NCBI GenBank assembly: GCA_033807695.1
Contig: CM066306.1
Coordinates: forward strand, 2,666,001-2,730,000
Direction: 5' to 3'
DNA from: Daedaleopsis sinensis
Taxonomy: Eukaryota; Basidiomycota; Agaricomycetes; Polyporales; Polyporaceae
DNA: 64,000 bases
Below are positions 21,497 through 34,100 of the stretch, one piece after another. Below the pieces are notes generated by a model. The model saw only the letters and a program-made list of their open reading frames with translations. It did no database searches and was not told the DNA's origin. Within the stretch, counting starts at the first letter, position 1. Every line of letters begins with the position of its first letter. Position numbers and translations under genes: made by a program.

Positions 21497-24400
21497 GGAT
21501 GCGCCTCCGTGCGCGCGGACGCATAATGCCAGTGTACATAATCGCATCGCGATCCGCGATCCACGATCCTCCCGCGACTCGCACGGACAATAGGGAACCC
21601 GGGGGTGAGCAAGGGTGAGCACGATCGTGGTCGGCAAGAGGTTGCACACTGACTCACATGCGTTGTAGCTAAGCGAACGTCGTACGATCGCGCAGTCGTC
21701 TATTCTTCTCAATTGAGGGATTCTATTCTCAGTGCGAACGTTCACGGGCTGGGAGAGAGTCGGACCAGCACCTGACAGGTGCACCTGTGAGTGAGCACTT
21801 GCATCCGCACAAGTACTCTGAACTGACTGTGTGCAAGCTTCCTCACAGTGAGTCGGGAGTACGTATGGTACTTTACACCCGCAGTACCGGTTCGGATCCG
21901 AGCCCGCTAATCTGGCTCCCCCGGCCCTGAGGCCTGACTCCTCCCGGCGGGCTCACTGGACGACTATCCGCAAGAATCTTAGCATTAGCCTTAGGTAGGG
22001 GCCAGCCGAACGGTCGGGATCGTTTGGCACCGCGCATGTGCAGCGACGGTGCCAGAGGGAGCCTAGGAACCCGGACGCACGGACATTCGCCCGCACAAGC
22101 AAGTACGCGCCGTCCAGTGGACTTCCCGCGCACACGAGCACGAGCTCCCCGACGCTTCCCCGCATGGCCCATCGCCTCGCCGTCGCAAGAACCGCATCCG
22201 GACCCGGGTGCGCACTGGTGCACATGCAGCGCCGGCTCTGCGTGCACACGGACGCGCGCATCGATGCGCTGCATTCACTCGGCCCCCACTGGCTGGGCAT
22301 ACCCCACTACCATCTGCACACGCACACGCACGCACATAGGCATGCGCGCACCCGGCGTTGGGCATGGGGGTTCGGGGAGCCCCTCTATACGCCTCCATTC
22401 AATGTGGCAAGGGCCGACTCGCACGTCCACCCACTCGGACAGGTCCGTACGTCCCACGAATCTGCACCTTCTCGACGTCCATCTGGAGTCGAGCTCAGCA
22501 TGCCCCTGTGACCGCATCCACCGCAGGCGCACACGTATGTACTTATACATACGCAAGTTGGACACCGACCGTCTGGAGCTGAATGCATCACAATTCAATC
22601 TGCAGCAGTGCAGCTCGCCGCTTTCTCACTGTCAGGCAGATGAGCTATGGCCCAGTGACACAGTACAGTCGCCCAGGGACCTCACAACTACCAGCGAGCC
22701 GGCGGCAGAAAAGTCGAACGGACTCCAATTCGGAGAATCGAAGGGGCCTGCATGCAGTGCCGCCATTGGAGGGCCCGGGGACGAGGCAGAACCTCGCGAG
22801 AACCGCGCGAAGGCCCAGTGCACGTACGACTTTACGACTCTTCGAACCCCACCCCCACCCATTCACGAACCACGAATCGCGCGACCCCGGCTTCGCGGTC
22901 TCGGCCTTGATGCATTGATGCATAATGGGCGACCCTCCGTGCAGGGCCGTGGATCTCTCCATCCGTCCCGAATCCGCGGTGGAGGCTGTAAGCAGACTGG
23001 CCATGGGGACGCTCGTCTGAAGCCACCCCCTTAGAATCCAGATCGGCCGTCGTCATCGTCTCTCTGATCTCACCGTGATGTAAGTACGCACCATCTGCGA
23101 TCAGAATCCACTGGCAGGATCTCCGAGTCCGCCAGCTGAAGCCTTTCCAAGTTCCAAGTCAATGAATTCCGCATTCAGTCGCATTTCACCGAGTCGCCGC
23201 TTCGCGACGGGTACGTGCACCGTAGCAGAGCGTGGCACGGGGATGCACTAGCACTAGCACGACCCGTGGCCAGCTGCGGTGGTTCCAGACCCAGTGGCAA
23301 GTGCAGGCCAGCAATAGCCTGCAATTGCAGAACTTTAGCCTGCCATGCTCTCCGCTCGATGGTGCAATACTGTACACACGACGGATCCGGGATTCCGATC
23401 AGCTGCTGCAGCCGGTGCAATGCTTCCGTCCGTACTATATGGGTATGGACTCGGACGCACGCACTAGTACTGCATCACCGTCACCGTCACCTTCACTATG
23501 TCAAACGACTCCCGAGGGGCTAGGCTGGGTAAGGCCAGGTGACACAGCGGAGGACTGGCCGCCGCGGAAGCAAATTCAGGCCTTAGGAGTCCGAGTCTGA
23601 GCCAATTGCAATGTCGTGTCGTGAGGACGCATCGCGAGGGCACGCTAGCGGTACGCTAGCCTTTTCTGATCACATTCTACCACATTGAGCAATAGAGACG
23701 CTCAGGGCATTCATCCGCAAGCGTGACAGGACAGGGCCGGTTCCAGGGACCAGAGATTAAGGCCTCAGGGCCTTATTGCGCAATGCACAACGCACGGCGA
23801 CCGCTTCACGCCCGTCCGCATTGATTGATTCTCGAACACTTGAGCGTTAACATTTGCCTCCGCGCCCGCCTCCGCCTCCGCGTGCGGGCGTCTTGAGATC
23901 GAACCCCGTTGCGCTCGGGGTCAGAAGCCGCGTCGCGCAACGTCGCGCAACGGGCCACGGCTCCCAGCGCGCACGGGCGCGGGCGCGGAGCTGGAACGCA
24001 AAGCGTGATGCGAGCCTCCAGCTTCAGGTGCTGCGTCGATCGATCGATAGACTCGATGCGCTGGCGGGCACGGCCATGCACATTGCACATTGCTTGTTTA
24101 TATGGAGATCTAGCCGTGGAGCGCGCGACCTGCGATTGCATCGGAGTCGGAATGCAGCAAGCTGCATCGTTGCATTGTGGCATTATAAGCGTACAAGTAC
24201 ACGTGTATCCGGGCTAGCCGTCGTCGCGGTCGGGGAGGGAGGAGAGAGGCAGAAACGGTGCCTGGGGTGGGTATGCATGGGGTATGGTGCGTCCTCGCAT
24301 CAGACACTCGCCCCAAATGGGGCGTGGATCCGAGAGAGAGAGGCCCAACACCGTACACGAAACCCGGAGCACAGAGGCTAGAGCCAGAGAGAGCCGAATG

Positions 24401-24756
24401 CGAGTGAGGCGTGCTAGCTAGTATATAGCTTGGAGAGGAGGCCTAAGGACGGCCGAGGACGATAGCAGCGTGCCCGAGTCGCGCAAGGTCGCAGCGCCCG
24501 CTTGTCAGGTGTGTTTGATTGAGCAGCGATGGACGCCCTGACCGAGGTCTGACCGAAGTCTGGGCTCCGGTGAGTGGTCCGGGTCTAATGCGCCGTCACC
24601 GTCCCGCAAGCGACAGACGAAGAGGCGCGAGCTCGATGTGCGCAGCGGCACAGTACGTATCCAGGTAAGTAGTCGCAACATGGTAGATGGCGTCAGGATG
24701 GGATAGGGACGTGATCCAGGTCGTCCCCCGCGCGCACGCGCGCGAGGCCCAGCGCG

Positions 24757-25949
24757 TCAAACAATGCCGCAGTCGAACTTCTGGAGGACGTCGTCATCCG
24801 CGACGTCGCGCGGCGGGTACGGGCGTTTGCGGAGGTATATCAGCGGGGCGAGGTCAATCGTGGTGGGGGTGCGCCGCACGCTCAGCGACTGGGCGCAGTT
24901 CAGGTCTGGCTGTCGCGTCGCGAGTTCGTCCTCGAGCCACCGCGGGGGGCTCCAGGGCGGGGGCTTCAGTGCGGGAAGGTGTAGGTTGGCCGCGGTGTGG
25001 GGGGTCGGGAACTCCACCTGGTCAATGGTGTACAGGCGGGTCAATGGGTTGGAGGAGGAGGTCCCAGGCTTGACGTCCTGGCCGAAGAGCGGAGGGCCCG
25101 CCGTGTCGGGGCGAGCGCGTTGGCGCGCCATGCGCGCTGTGGTGTATTTCCCTGATGGTATTCTGTTGCGGATGGCGGCAAGCTCTGGGACGTCGTCTAC
25201 AGTCAGCAAGTTCTCGAGCGTCTCGCCGGTGAAGTAGGCGACTGTATGAAATCCGAGTGGATGTGTATTGCAACCGAGGGTGCAGGTAGCACAGAGAGGT
25301 GGGCGGATAGTCAACATCGAGTCATCGGCGAAAGGATGTGCACTAACCGAGATGCCATTTTCTCCGACCCGTCGGGGTCTCGACGTAGACCGAATAGGTC
25401 TGTTTGATGAGCCTGCTCCCGTAGCTGTTGCAGGGACGCGCGTTGAGGATGGGCATCGAGTGAGCAGAGAAAGCACGCACATGAGCGACGAGAGTTCTTC
25501 GTCAGCCTCGAAATCGGGAAGCTTCTCTTGGTAGTACAGAAACTCCTATCAGACGCATGTGAGAACGAGTGGGAACGGGAAGTGACAACAATGGCCTGCG
25601 TGGAAGGGGCACTCACGTCGCGAACTCTCGAGGGGCCCCATCGTCTCCCATCCGTCCACCGTTCGATGCCTGCAGCCTATCGGGTGGTCGTTGAGCGGTC
25701 GGGCGCATGCAATCTTAGAGCGAGCGTGAAGGGCGAAGATGGCGGGTGCAGTGGACGTACCGAAGAGCTCTCGCCACATGCGCTGCGCTCTTCCCATACA
25801 CACACGCACCCCGAGTGGATGTACCGTCGCTCTTCGATGTCGAGGCGCCGCGAGACAATGGGGAGGATGCCTTGGGAGACGGCGTGGAAGATGACATGGG
25901 CGTCGGAGAGCGAGCGGATGCGGATCCCAGTGCAGGTCGGGAGCTGCAT
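24757..25949 (-). CDS. Gti1/Pac2 (WOPR-domain) transcription factor, gene 2
   Basis: Same family as genes 1 and 3. Exon 1 from 25949 reads IRIRSLSDAHVIFHAVSQG, ILPIVSRRL, HSGCVCVWEERSACGE. A donor gtacgtcc follows. The next exon reads ERWTDGRRWGPSRVRD, the family's conserved segment. Then come EFLYYQEKLPDF and, after an intron, GSRLIKQTYSVYVETP and RRKWHL. The long last exon opens YFTGETLENLLTVDDVPEL and ends at 24757. Both WOPR subdomains are therefore complete. The C-terminal tail is shorter and less repetitive than that of gene 1. The promoter side faces a further gene-poor stretch (25950-27703). No partner gene is linked closely enough to suggest co-regulation. Confidence 0.88.
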
Positions 25950-27703
25950 CACTGGCTGAGGCGGTGGGGGAGAGGTGGCGGGGGCGATGGCGATGGCGGG
26001 AATGGCGTTGACGAGGACGCGGAGAGGGTCGTGTTTTGTAGTGGATAATATGAAGGTGGACGGTGGGAAGGGCGCTCGCGGACGGTGGACCGCACGAGGA
26101 CGAGGAGATTGATGATTGGACACCCCGGTCCCCCGGCCTGCGTTGATGGCTAAGTAACTATAATACGCATACGGGCTGTGCATCCTCAGATAGGCAACCG
26201 TTTGTTTGACAGCCGCCCCCGCCCTCGACCTTCCCAGTGATTCGGTCAGAAACAGCGCGCGCCCGATACAATTCCTCTGCGACCCTCAGGCTCGAGCATG
26301 CACGACACACCTTGTGGAACTCATCGCGATGGCGAGTTTTATCTCCAGGGGTGCCGACGGTTATCAGGATGGAGGCCCAGGCTGCAGAAGCATATGCGAA
26401 GCAAGGCACACCGCCGCCTCAGTTCCGCAGGCTGCGCACTCGTGCACGCCCGCAACGTGCGCTTCCCTGCCGGTAGTTTCTCTCCCGTATTCGGTCCTCT
26501 TTCTGGAGCGTCGTGAGCAGCTATCACCGCGTGAAAACCTTCCTCCGCATCGGACACTATCGCTCTTCGTGCATGGCGAAGGGGCCTCCTGGCGAGCGGT
26601 GAACCTGTGTCGGGCCCGGGGTTATTGAGTTGCTGACGCCTACAACTGTGATGGCAGGTACAGAGCGTGAAGACTATCCCTCACGAGGAAATCCGCTACT
26701 CACCGCTAACTCTTCTAATCCAATTTGCTCTCCCAAACAGCGCGCGGTTCGTGCAGATCCTGCGGAGCCTCGACTGCTACGTGGCGAACCCCCGGTGCAT
26801 GAGGAGGGCACACGCACCAATGGCAACAATTTCAAGGTTTCATAAATCAGGATTCAACGTGTGACGCGGTACGATTTCCTGCAGCATGGCGGTCCATTCA
26901 TCCAGATTCTACATTGATTCAGTTTGTCCGAGAACGCCAGCGAGCCCACGCCCATCCTATGCGTATGAGATCAACACGATGGGTAGCTGTCGAATAAGAC
27001 GCCGTAGTCGCCACTGCATTGCATTGGAAGAAGCTAAGAAGGCAGGGGTGGCGGACGAATGCCGTCTGTTGATGCCGATAGTGCAGATAGAGAGGTACCC
27101 TGACAGACCGTGTCAACGAGTGCGGGGATGAGGACAGGCTGCGCGCAGGACTGGTGAGCGAGACAAAATCAGGAAGAGAGCCAACACAGCATATGGCCAT
27201 CAATATTGAAACCGCCGGCACTCCGACTGGCCGTCCAACTCGGTTCGGCCATCGCGGGAGACGGTTGCCTCTGAGCTGCCTCCTCTCCACGAGGCTCTCG
27301 ATTTCATGGCGAACAGTATGAAGCCCGATGTCCACACCCTCCATCTAAATCCCGTTGATACATACAGCTGATGTGGACGCGTGAGTCATGCTCGTTTCGA
27401 TGTCTGCCATGGACTTGAAGGGTCCTTGAACTTCCGCGTGCGGAAGATCCATGTCCAGCAACCTCCATCTCCGCATTGACACTTGCGTTCCGGCTGCAAC
27501 ATACTACTGTATCAGGTGCCCATGTGCCGCAATCTCTGCGAGTCGACGCACACACATCTCTCGTCACGTACGCAAAAATAACCATCTGCACGAGAGGGCG
27601 CGTCCAGGGACGCCACGAAACAGAACGCTCTTGCGCGCGAAAGCCAGCCTGCAGGTCGAGCGCCGTCTCGCCTGTCGGTTAGAGCTTCCACCCGTCGCGC
27701 CCC
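25950..27703. other. Intergenic, upstream of WOPR gene 2
   Basis: No recognised gene. Open frames at 26206-26628 (plus), 26667-26864 (plus) and 26919-27344 (minus) show no family features; short unrecognised exons are possible. Confidence 0.4.
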
Positions 27704-29839
27704 CTACGCCCGCGCCTTCTTCCCCTTCCTTTCCCTGCCACTGGTACCCTTATCGCGATCCGCCTCCTCGTCCCGTCCGCGTTTCTTCCCTGCGGCGGCA
27801 GCCTGCGCACGCAGCCGCGCGAGCGTGCCGCGCAAGATACGCTTTTCGCCCAGGCGGACGATCACGGCGTGCTTCCTGTTTAGCGATATCTGCTCGACCG
27901 TGCCCGGCGCGAGCAGCTTCTCGTCTTCCTGCACACGTTCGTAATTGCTTATCAGCACGCGGCCTGCACGACGAGAACGGAGGTGGAGGCGGAACGATAG
28001 CACGGCGCATGCCGGCATTGGAGGCGGACGAGAATGGACGAGAGAGAAAGAAGAGGGGGGAGGAACAGGCGAGCAGGGGAGGGGGGGAGGGGGAACGCAC
28101 CTCGATAGACGTGGGATATTCTTGGAGCCGACGCTCGAGAACCTCGATGGCGATCCCGAGGACCTCTTTGTCGATTTTCGGCTTGGGCAGCTTGCCCTTC
28201 TTCGCCGTCTTTTCCCACTCGGCAGTGGGCAGCAGCAGCAGCCGCTCGAAGGAGACGAACTCCTCTGGCAGCTCGCAGTCCGTCCTCAGCACGAAAACGC
28301 TGCACGGCAGTCAGCATCTAGCGGCTGGGATGCGCCGCAGCACCGAGCTCACTCGTCGTCGGCTTCCTCCAGCCACCAGTCCACACGCTCTTGCGGGTCG
28401 TATTTCAATCGTGGGGCCATGGCGGCCACGACCAGGTCTGCGCGAACTTCGACGACGTCTTCCGGATTTCCCATCCCTGATAGCGGGGGCCGCAGAAGGA
28501 CGAGGTCGACGTGACCGTATCTCCTGAGCAGGTCGGAGTTTGGTGGGTCGCCGTAGGTGTTCCACTGTAGACTAGGTTTAGGCGTCATGCACATGTAAAG
28601 GAAGGGCCGGCTTACTATCTGTTCTCCCTGTTTGATCGGCTTCGTTGAGACCATCTTCAGCTCCCGCTCTTCATAGAAGAGCTTAGCCTGCGTGCACTAA
28701 GTCAGCACTCGTAAATTCAGATAGCCTGCGGCAGGACTTACATTTTCGGACTCGAAGCGGGCGTTCAGCATATCCGCCATGGGGACCATCGCAACGTCCG
28801 AGGGATCTTCCCGGTCCTCATCGTCAGAGTCGTCTTCGGCTTCTATCTCGCCCAGCTGCAGTGGCTCTTCTACTTCATCAGAAGAGCCGTCTGCCGGTGC
28901 AGCATCGATTGTCGGTTCTTGCGGATCGACATCCATAGCACTATCGTCGGCAGCCGGTTCGTTGTCTTGCTCGTCTTCATCAGCGTCCTCTGCGCGTTCT
29001 CCCTTCCATTTCTCCACGTGGAAGCTGCGGGAGAGGATGCGACTGCCGTTCAGATGGTACCGGTCGAGAGAGAAGAACCGCTCAAGGTTTGCTTCGGGAA
29101 AGAGATCCGGTCTACTCTTCATGTTCGTTCCCTGTTTAATGTGAACAAACGCCGGGAAACACAAGTCCACTCACTTTGAGTGCCGGAATCAACTTGTTGT
29201 AGTAGTCGCGCTCAGCGTCGTTTCGCCCGATCTTGTCTGTGGGCAATTGTGTCGGTATGGGTGGTTGCACGGCACGAGGGAGAGACAGACCTACCACAGC
29301 AGTCCCCTGCAGCTCCTTGATCTCATCCTCCTTCCAGAACATCGGGGTATCAAACTTGTCGGGCAACGCGGCTAGTATTAGCATAGATGTGCACAATGCG
29401 CGATCAGCTGCACGTCCAAGTGCGCCGGAGCCGGTGATGGCATGCAGCAGCATCACACATACCGAGATACGCCGACCACTTCGATTCCGACCCCATGCTC
29501 TCCTCCCACAACATGCACAGGATAAGCCCGACCCAGCCCTCGTGCAAGTTGTGTTCCTTCCAGCCTGCACCCATGAGCGTCGGCAACGCAGACGTTCGGG
29601 TCGACAGTGTCAGCTCGCGTGGAATGCTGAACAGGGTGTGATCTTCCTGCGGCCCATACCGTGAGCCCGCGAGCTCAGGACGAGGGGACACGAAGGAGAT
29701 GACGTACCGGTATGTCCTTGAGAGCGATCGCACCGCGTCCATGCCCAGGAAAGTCGACGATGCCCATGCTGGAGCCGTCCATCCATCCGCGTTGTGTCTC
29801 AAACCACCTCAAAAACTCCGTTGCAGAGAAGCTAGCCAT
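27704..29839 (-). CDS. SET-domain protein-lysine N-methyltransferase, Rkm4/SETD6-like
   Basis: This enzyme type transfers methyl groups from S-adenosylmethionine to lysines of non-histone proteins; yeast Rkm4 modifies a ribosomal protein and human SETD6 modifies RelA. The start at 29839 gives FLRWFETQRGWMDGSSMGI, then GRGAIALKDIPEDHTLFSIP, the opening of the split SET domain. A long acidic Asp/Glu-rich insertion (about 28830-29010) follows the FHVEKW segment. It is succeeded by VAMVPMADMLNARFE, the SET motif, and WNTYGDPPNSDLLRRYGHVD, typical of the Rubisco-LSMT-like substrate-binding side. The C-terminus is basic (GKKRG, KGKKARA). At least seven short introns are needed. It is divergent from the HIT-finger gene, with about 300 bases between starts. 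Confidence 0.85.
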
Positions 29840-30136
29840 GCTGCAGACAAATACAGCACACGCTCAAAAGTAGTAGTGATGAAGCAGAGACAAGTTCCAA
29901 TGGTCCATCCGGCGCTACTCAAATCTTTGCAGGAACCAACGGAGCACAGCCACCGCGTGGCATGTTTTGTGGTCCCGAGAAGTTCGGACAGTACGACTTT
30001 CTCTCAAACCCCAACGTCAATCCCGAGCCTGGCTGACCCAGCCACCCAAGGCCTCTGATATCTACTGACGGGAGACAAATAGTATGTGTACGCATTGGTC
30101 TGATGGATCCATTGGTGCTGAGAGGCGCTATAGATC

Positions 30137-31007
30137 ATGGCACCCAACAAACGCATCCCATGTCAAATCTGTACCGGCGTCGAGTCAAAATACACCTGTG
30201 CCAAGTGTGGGGTACTCTAGTGAGCAATCGCCGAAATATACCGCTCTTGAGCTAACTCTGCGTACCAGCTGCGGCGTCCCGTGCTACAAGAAGCACCGAG
30301 GTGAGGATCGGCATTATGAAACTTCATCTGGTGTTTTTATCCTCACAGGACCGCGACCATGTACTAGACGTCTGTTCGGGCATACAACAGAAGACGGACC
30401 CTGCTTCTGAGAGACCTATAATCGAAGCTGCTCAGACAACATCAGAAGGCAAGGCCTGTGAAGCGCGATACACTTGCCCGTTGCTAACTCTACGTGCTTC
30501 GCGTCAGGCGCATCGAGCTCAACGTCGCCAGCAGCCGGAGAGCTGCAGCAAGATCCACCGCTGAGAGCACTCGCGTCACTGCGGTGGCCGTACGTCCCAG
30601 AAGAATCTGCCTATCCCGACCCGCTCAAACGGGACGACCCCAAACCGCTCCAACTACGACAGTACGAGGCCATTGGTGAGTGCAGCATGCCGAGGCCCCG
30701 CGCGTGTTTACAGTTTCAGCTGATCGTCCGAGCGTTGTAAGCGACCTCACCTTCCGTTCGCCGCGTCATCGGTGTAAACCCACGCCTTCGAGAGATCCTA
30801 CGGTCCATTGACGCATTACGGGGCGAAAGCAGAGAGCTCGCACTCGAGGAGGCTCTGGGCGTTGGGGGACCGCGGACGCATGCCCTCGCCTCTCTCGGAC
30901 ACGCATCCCCAGAAGACCGTGACGCACTGCGGCAGCTAGCAGAGGCGGTCGAGGCCGCCGTGCGCGGGGGCAAGCAAGATACCCTAGGACTAGACTGGGG
31001 CGACTAG
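30137..31007 (+). CDS. HIT-type zinc-finger protein (ZNHIT3/Hit1-like)
   Basis: The N-terminal zf-HIT finger reads CQICTGVESKYTCAKCGVLY joined to CGVPCYKKHRDVC across two introns (30220-30268 and 30301-30367). The second intron was chosen because only the acceptor at 30367 keeps the downstream frame open and supplies the finger's last cysteine. Later segments are LASLRWPYVPEESAYPDPLK, then after an intron NPRLREILRSIDALRG and a helical C-terminus ending GLDWGD. Yeast Hit1 and human ZNHIT3 act in box C/D snoRNP assembly through partner proteins. That role is from family knowledge. It is divergent from the SET gene and convergent with CTR9, with only about 110 bases between the stops. Confidence 0.8.
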
Positions 31008-31119
31008 TGGGATACGTCCCTGCGCTCGATGGTACTATGTAATTACAGATGTACTATGTAGGATGGATACACAAAGCACGGAGCAGAACCAAGTATTTAC
31101 AAAGCATGTACGACAATGT

Positions 31120-34100
31120 TCATGACATCTCCTCGTCGGAGTCCGATATAGTCTCTTTACTTTTGCTACGGATGAACCATGTCAGTCCACAGCATGGGAC
31201 AGGGCGGCAGAATAAGGAACTTACTATTGCTTCTTGCGAGGATTAGCAGCAACAGGCTCCTCGTCGTCGTCATCACGCACGGCACGCTTCTTTGACCGCT
31301 ATAATGACACATGGGTCAATGGTGTTGCAGCAACCCCACACGACGGATTCGACGTACCTTCTTAGGCTTCTGCTCGTCCTCGTCCCCGCTGAACAGCGCC
31401 TCGTCTTCGTTCTCCCCACCAGACTCCGGCCGCTTCAGCTTGCCACTGCGCTTCTTCTTCTGCTTCGGCTCGCCGCCCGCCCCCTCGTCCCCGCTCAGGT
31501 TCTCCGTCCGCTTCCCGCGCTTGGCCTTCTTCGCCGCCTTCTCCCGCTCCTCGTCGCTCTCCAACCGCTTGACATCTCGTGTCCACTGCTGCGCCTCCTC
31601 CCTGGCTAACCGGCGCTGCTCTGCGAGCTTCTCGGCCTCCTTCCGCTGCTCCTCGCGGCGCGCACGCTGAAGAACAGACGGATTCGATCAGCACGTGTTC
31701 GCTGATCAGCATGAGGAACGCACCTCGGCCTCGTCCAGCTTCTCCTTCTCCTGTTGCCGTCTGAGCCGTGCGGCCTCGATCTTAGCTTGGGACTCTGCCT
31801 CCCATTGCCGCTGTGTCGCGAGGTGTTCCTCGCAGCGCCGAAGCATGTTCTCGCCATACTTTCGCCGTTGATCGCTGATTTCCCGACTGTATGGGAGCTG
31901 CTGCGAGTTGTCTGCAGCGAGAGATGCGAAGAGCCTACGCAGCCAAGTCAGCAGACGAAACGCGGACGTCGTCATGAGCTTGACGCACTTCTGGGCATGA
32001 CCAGCCTGCTCAATGGCTTTCTGCAGATCCTTTAGCGAGCGCTTCGCAGGAGGGACCGCCATGAGCAGCTCGGCCGCCTTCTGCTGGATCATCGCAATAT
32101 TGTACGTGATAGCCTTGTCAAACGGATGCAAGTGCTGAGCCTACGAGATCCTCTCGATCAGCCAAACTACACGATGACAGATCAGAAGAGGCACATACCT
32201 TCTGCGCGTACTGCAAAGCCGTGGTGATCGCGTTGAACGATTGATCCTTGTTCGCCTTCGAGTACCATGCTCGACATAAGCAGAGCAGCACAGGAACATT
32301 TTGACCACCGTAGAACCGCTTCGACGCAGTCTCGTACTACACCAGCTTCAGCGACCACGCACCCACAGCACGACCACTAACAGTGAGCACTCACACTCTC
32401 GATGGCCCTGTCATATTCATCGCGAGAATAGTAGCAATGACCCATGTTCGCGTACACGCTCCCGTCGTTGATCGACTCTCGGACTTTCGCGAAGATGTCC
32501 AGTGCTTCGCGCGAGTTCTTCAGCCGCTTCGCAGCCTCATCAGCGGCCATCGGCCCAAGCGCACCTCCCAGAGTACCAAGGGCATCCTCCGCGACGACGA
32601 TCGCGAGGCCTTGCGCAGCAACGGCACAAAGCGGGTCTAGTTGCAACGCTTTCTCGTAGAACTCAGCTGACCGCTGGAATCCACGCCGACGCTCCTTGAT
32701 ACCTTCCGGTGTGTTGTCACGGTTCTCGCGGGCCTGATGGTACTGTATCCAGCCCGCAGCACAGAGGGAGTAGACGTCGTGCTTGTCATGGTCGCGGAGG
32801 GTGAGGAAGACGAAGTCCTTCGCGAACTTGGGCTGATTGGACTGGATGAGGAAGTAGGTGTAGAATGCCCGCAGGTTTAGATTGTTGGGCTGGGAGGAAA
32901 GAGCCTGCTTCAACAGCTCGTGAGCCTCGTTGTGATGGTTGAGATCGGCAAGCATCTGCGCTAGACGCAGTTTCGCTATAGACGATATTTAATATACGGC
33001 TGTAATAGACGAGAAGGCTGACACTGACCATCGACATACTCCGGATGCCTTGCTAGCAGTTTGTCATATGCTTCCTTCGCCTTGACGGTTTCACCTTGGT
33101 CTTCATACACACGAGCAAGGTTGTATAGTATGGAGGTCGACATCGCTTCAGCTGTTGACTGATCCAAGCTAGCAGCATGGGTCAACGCCGACTCGTACAT
33201 CGTCCTCGCTTCGTCAAGGTGACCATCGACATGCTCAAGCGCGGCGAGGTTGTTGATCAATCGAGGTTCAATCTTTCCTGAAGTCTCGCTGTTCTTCAAC
33301 GCTTGCTTGTATGCACGTTCCATCCGATCGGTGTTGTCGCCTTGATACAGCTTCGCAATCTCGATGTACATCTCCGTATCCTCGCCGAGTTTGCGCGATG
33401 ACGAAGTAAGCCCCTGCGGCTGACCGTTAGCGTGGGCAAGCCCGTCGTTGACGGTACCGAGAGCTTTCGTGACACGGTCGAAAAGATCCCGAGCACGATT
33501 CTTCTCCTCTAGCTTGTCAGCACTGGACATTCCTGGCCGAGAGCTAGCACGAATGGAGGCAAGCATCGCTGTCAACTCAATCGACTTTGGGTTCGTAGGT
33601 GTTTGTAGGAAGGTGTCCAGGGTGTGGATGGCGGCCGCAGTCTCGTCTAGCAGGATGTCAGAGAAGATGCTTGAGAAATTCTCACTCGTTATACTTACCG
33701 TTCTCCAGCTGCATTTGAGCGAGACCAATGGCGGCAAGCACGCTGTCTTTCCGTGCATCCCTCGCTTTCGTGAAGTGTAGCATTGCCTCTCTTAGCGAGC
33801 CTTCCCGGTGACATACTCTGCCAGCGCGAATGTAACCATCGCAAAGAATGCCCTTGACGTCTGCGAACTGAATCGTCCGCTCCGCAAGCTTGAGGGCCTG
33901 TGTGACAGGTGAGCTGGCTATGGTGCGAACTACGTCTATCATGATTACCCACCCGTGTCGTCTGTCCTTTTTGCATGAACAGTTCACAAAGAGCGTTCGC
34001 AGCAGCAGAGTTCTTCTGGTTCGCATTGAAGGCCTTCTCGATCAGACGAGTGCCCGTGAGGAACTCGTCGCGACGCTCCTCTTCCGATTGGTTCTCGTTC

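Larger units (their letters stand above)
15114..24756. other. About 9.6 kb gene-free interval upstream of WOPR gene 1
   Basis: No gene could be supported on either strand. Long open frames (for example 22024-23034) have low-complexity Arg/Pro/Ser translations, overlap each other in many frames and lack splice partners. The interval carries a 12-base tandem repeat, a direct duplication of about 180 bases, many hexanucleotide arrays, and clustered GTAAGTA/TACTTAC motifs. Confidence 0.6.

Noticed and set aside
22024..23034. Open frame of 336 codons and many overlapping long frames in 15-24 kb
   Set aside because: Translations are Arg/Ser/Pro-rich, several overlapping frames are equally long, and there are no family motifs or splice partners. 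GC-rich DNA gives such frames by chance.
23885..23910. GGGGTTCGATC on the minus strand resembling a tRNA B box
   Set aside because: Flanking bases do not pair into a T arm and no A box or acceptor stem fits.
27451..28527. 358-codon plus-strand frame
   Set aside because: Antisense to the SET-domain methyltransferase exons, which have clear family motifs.
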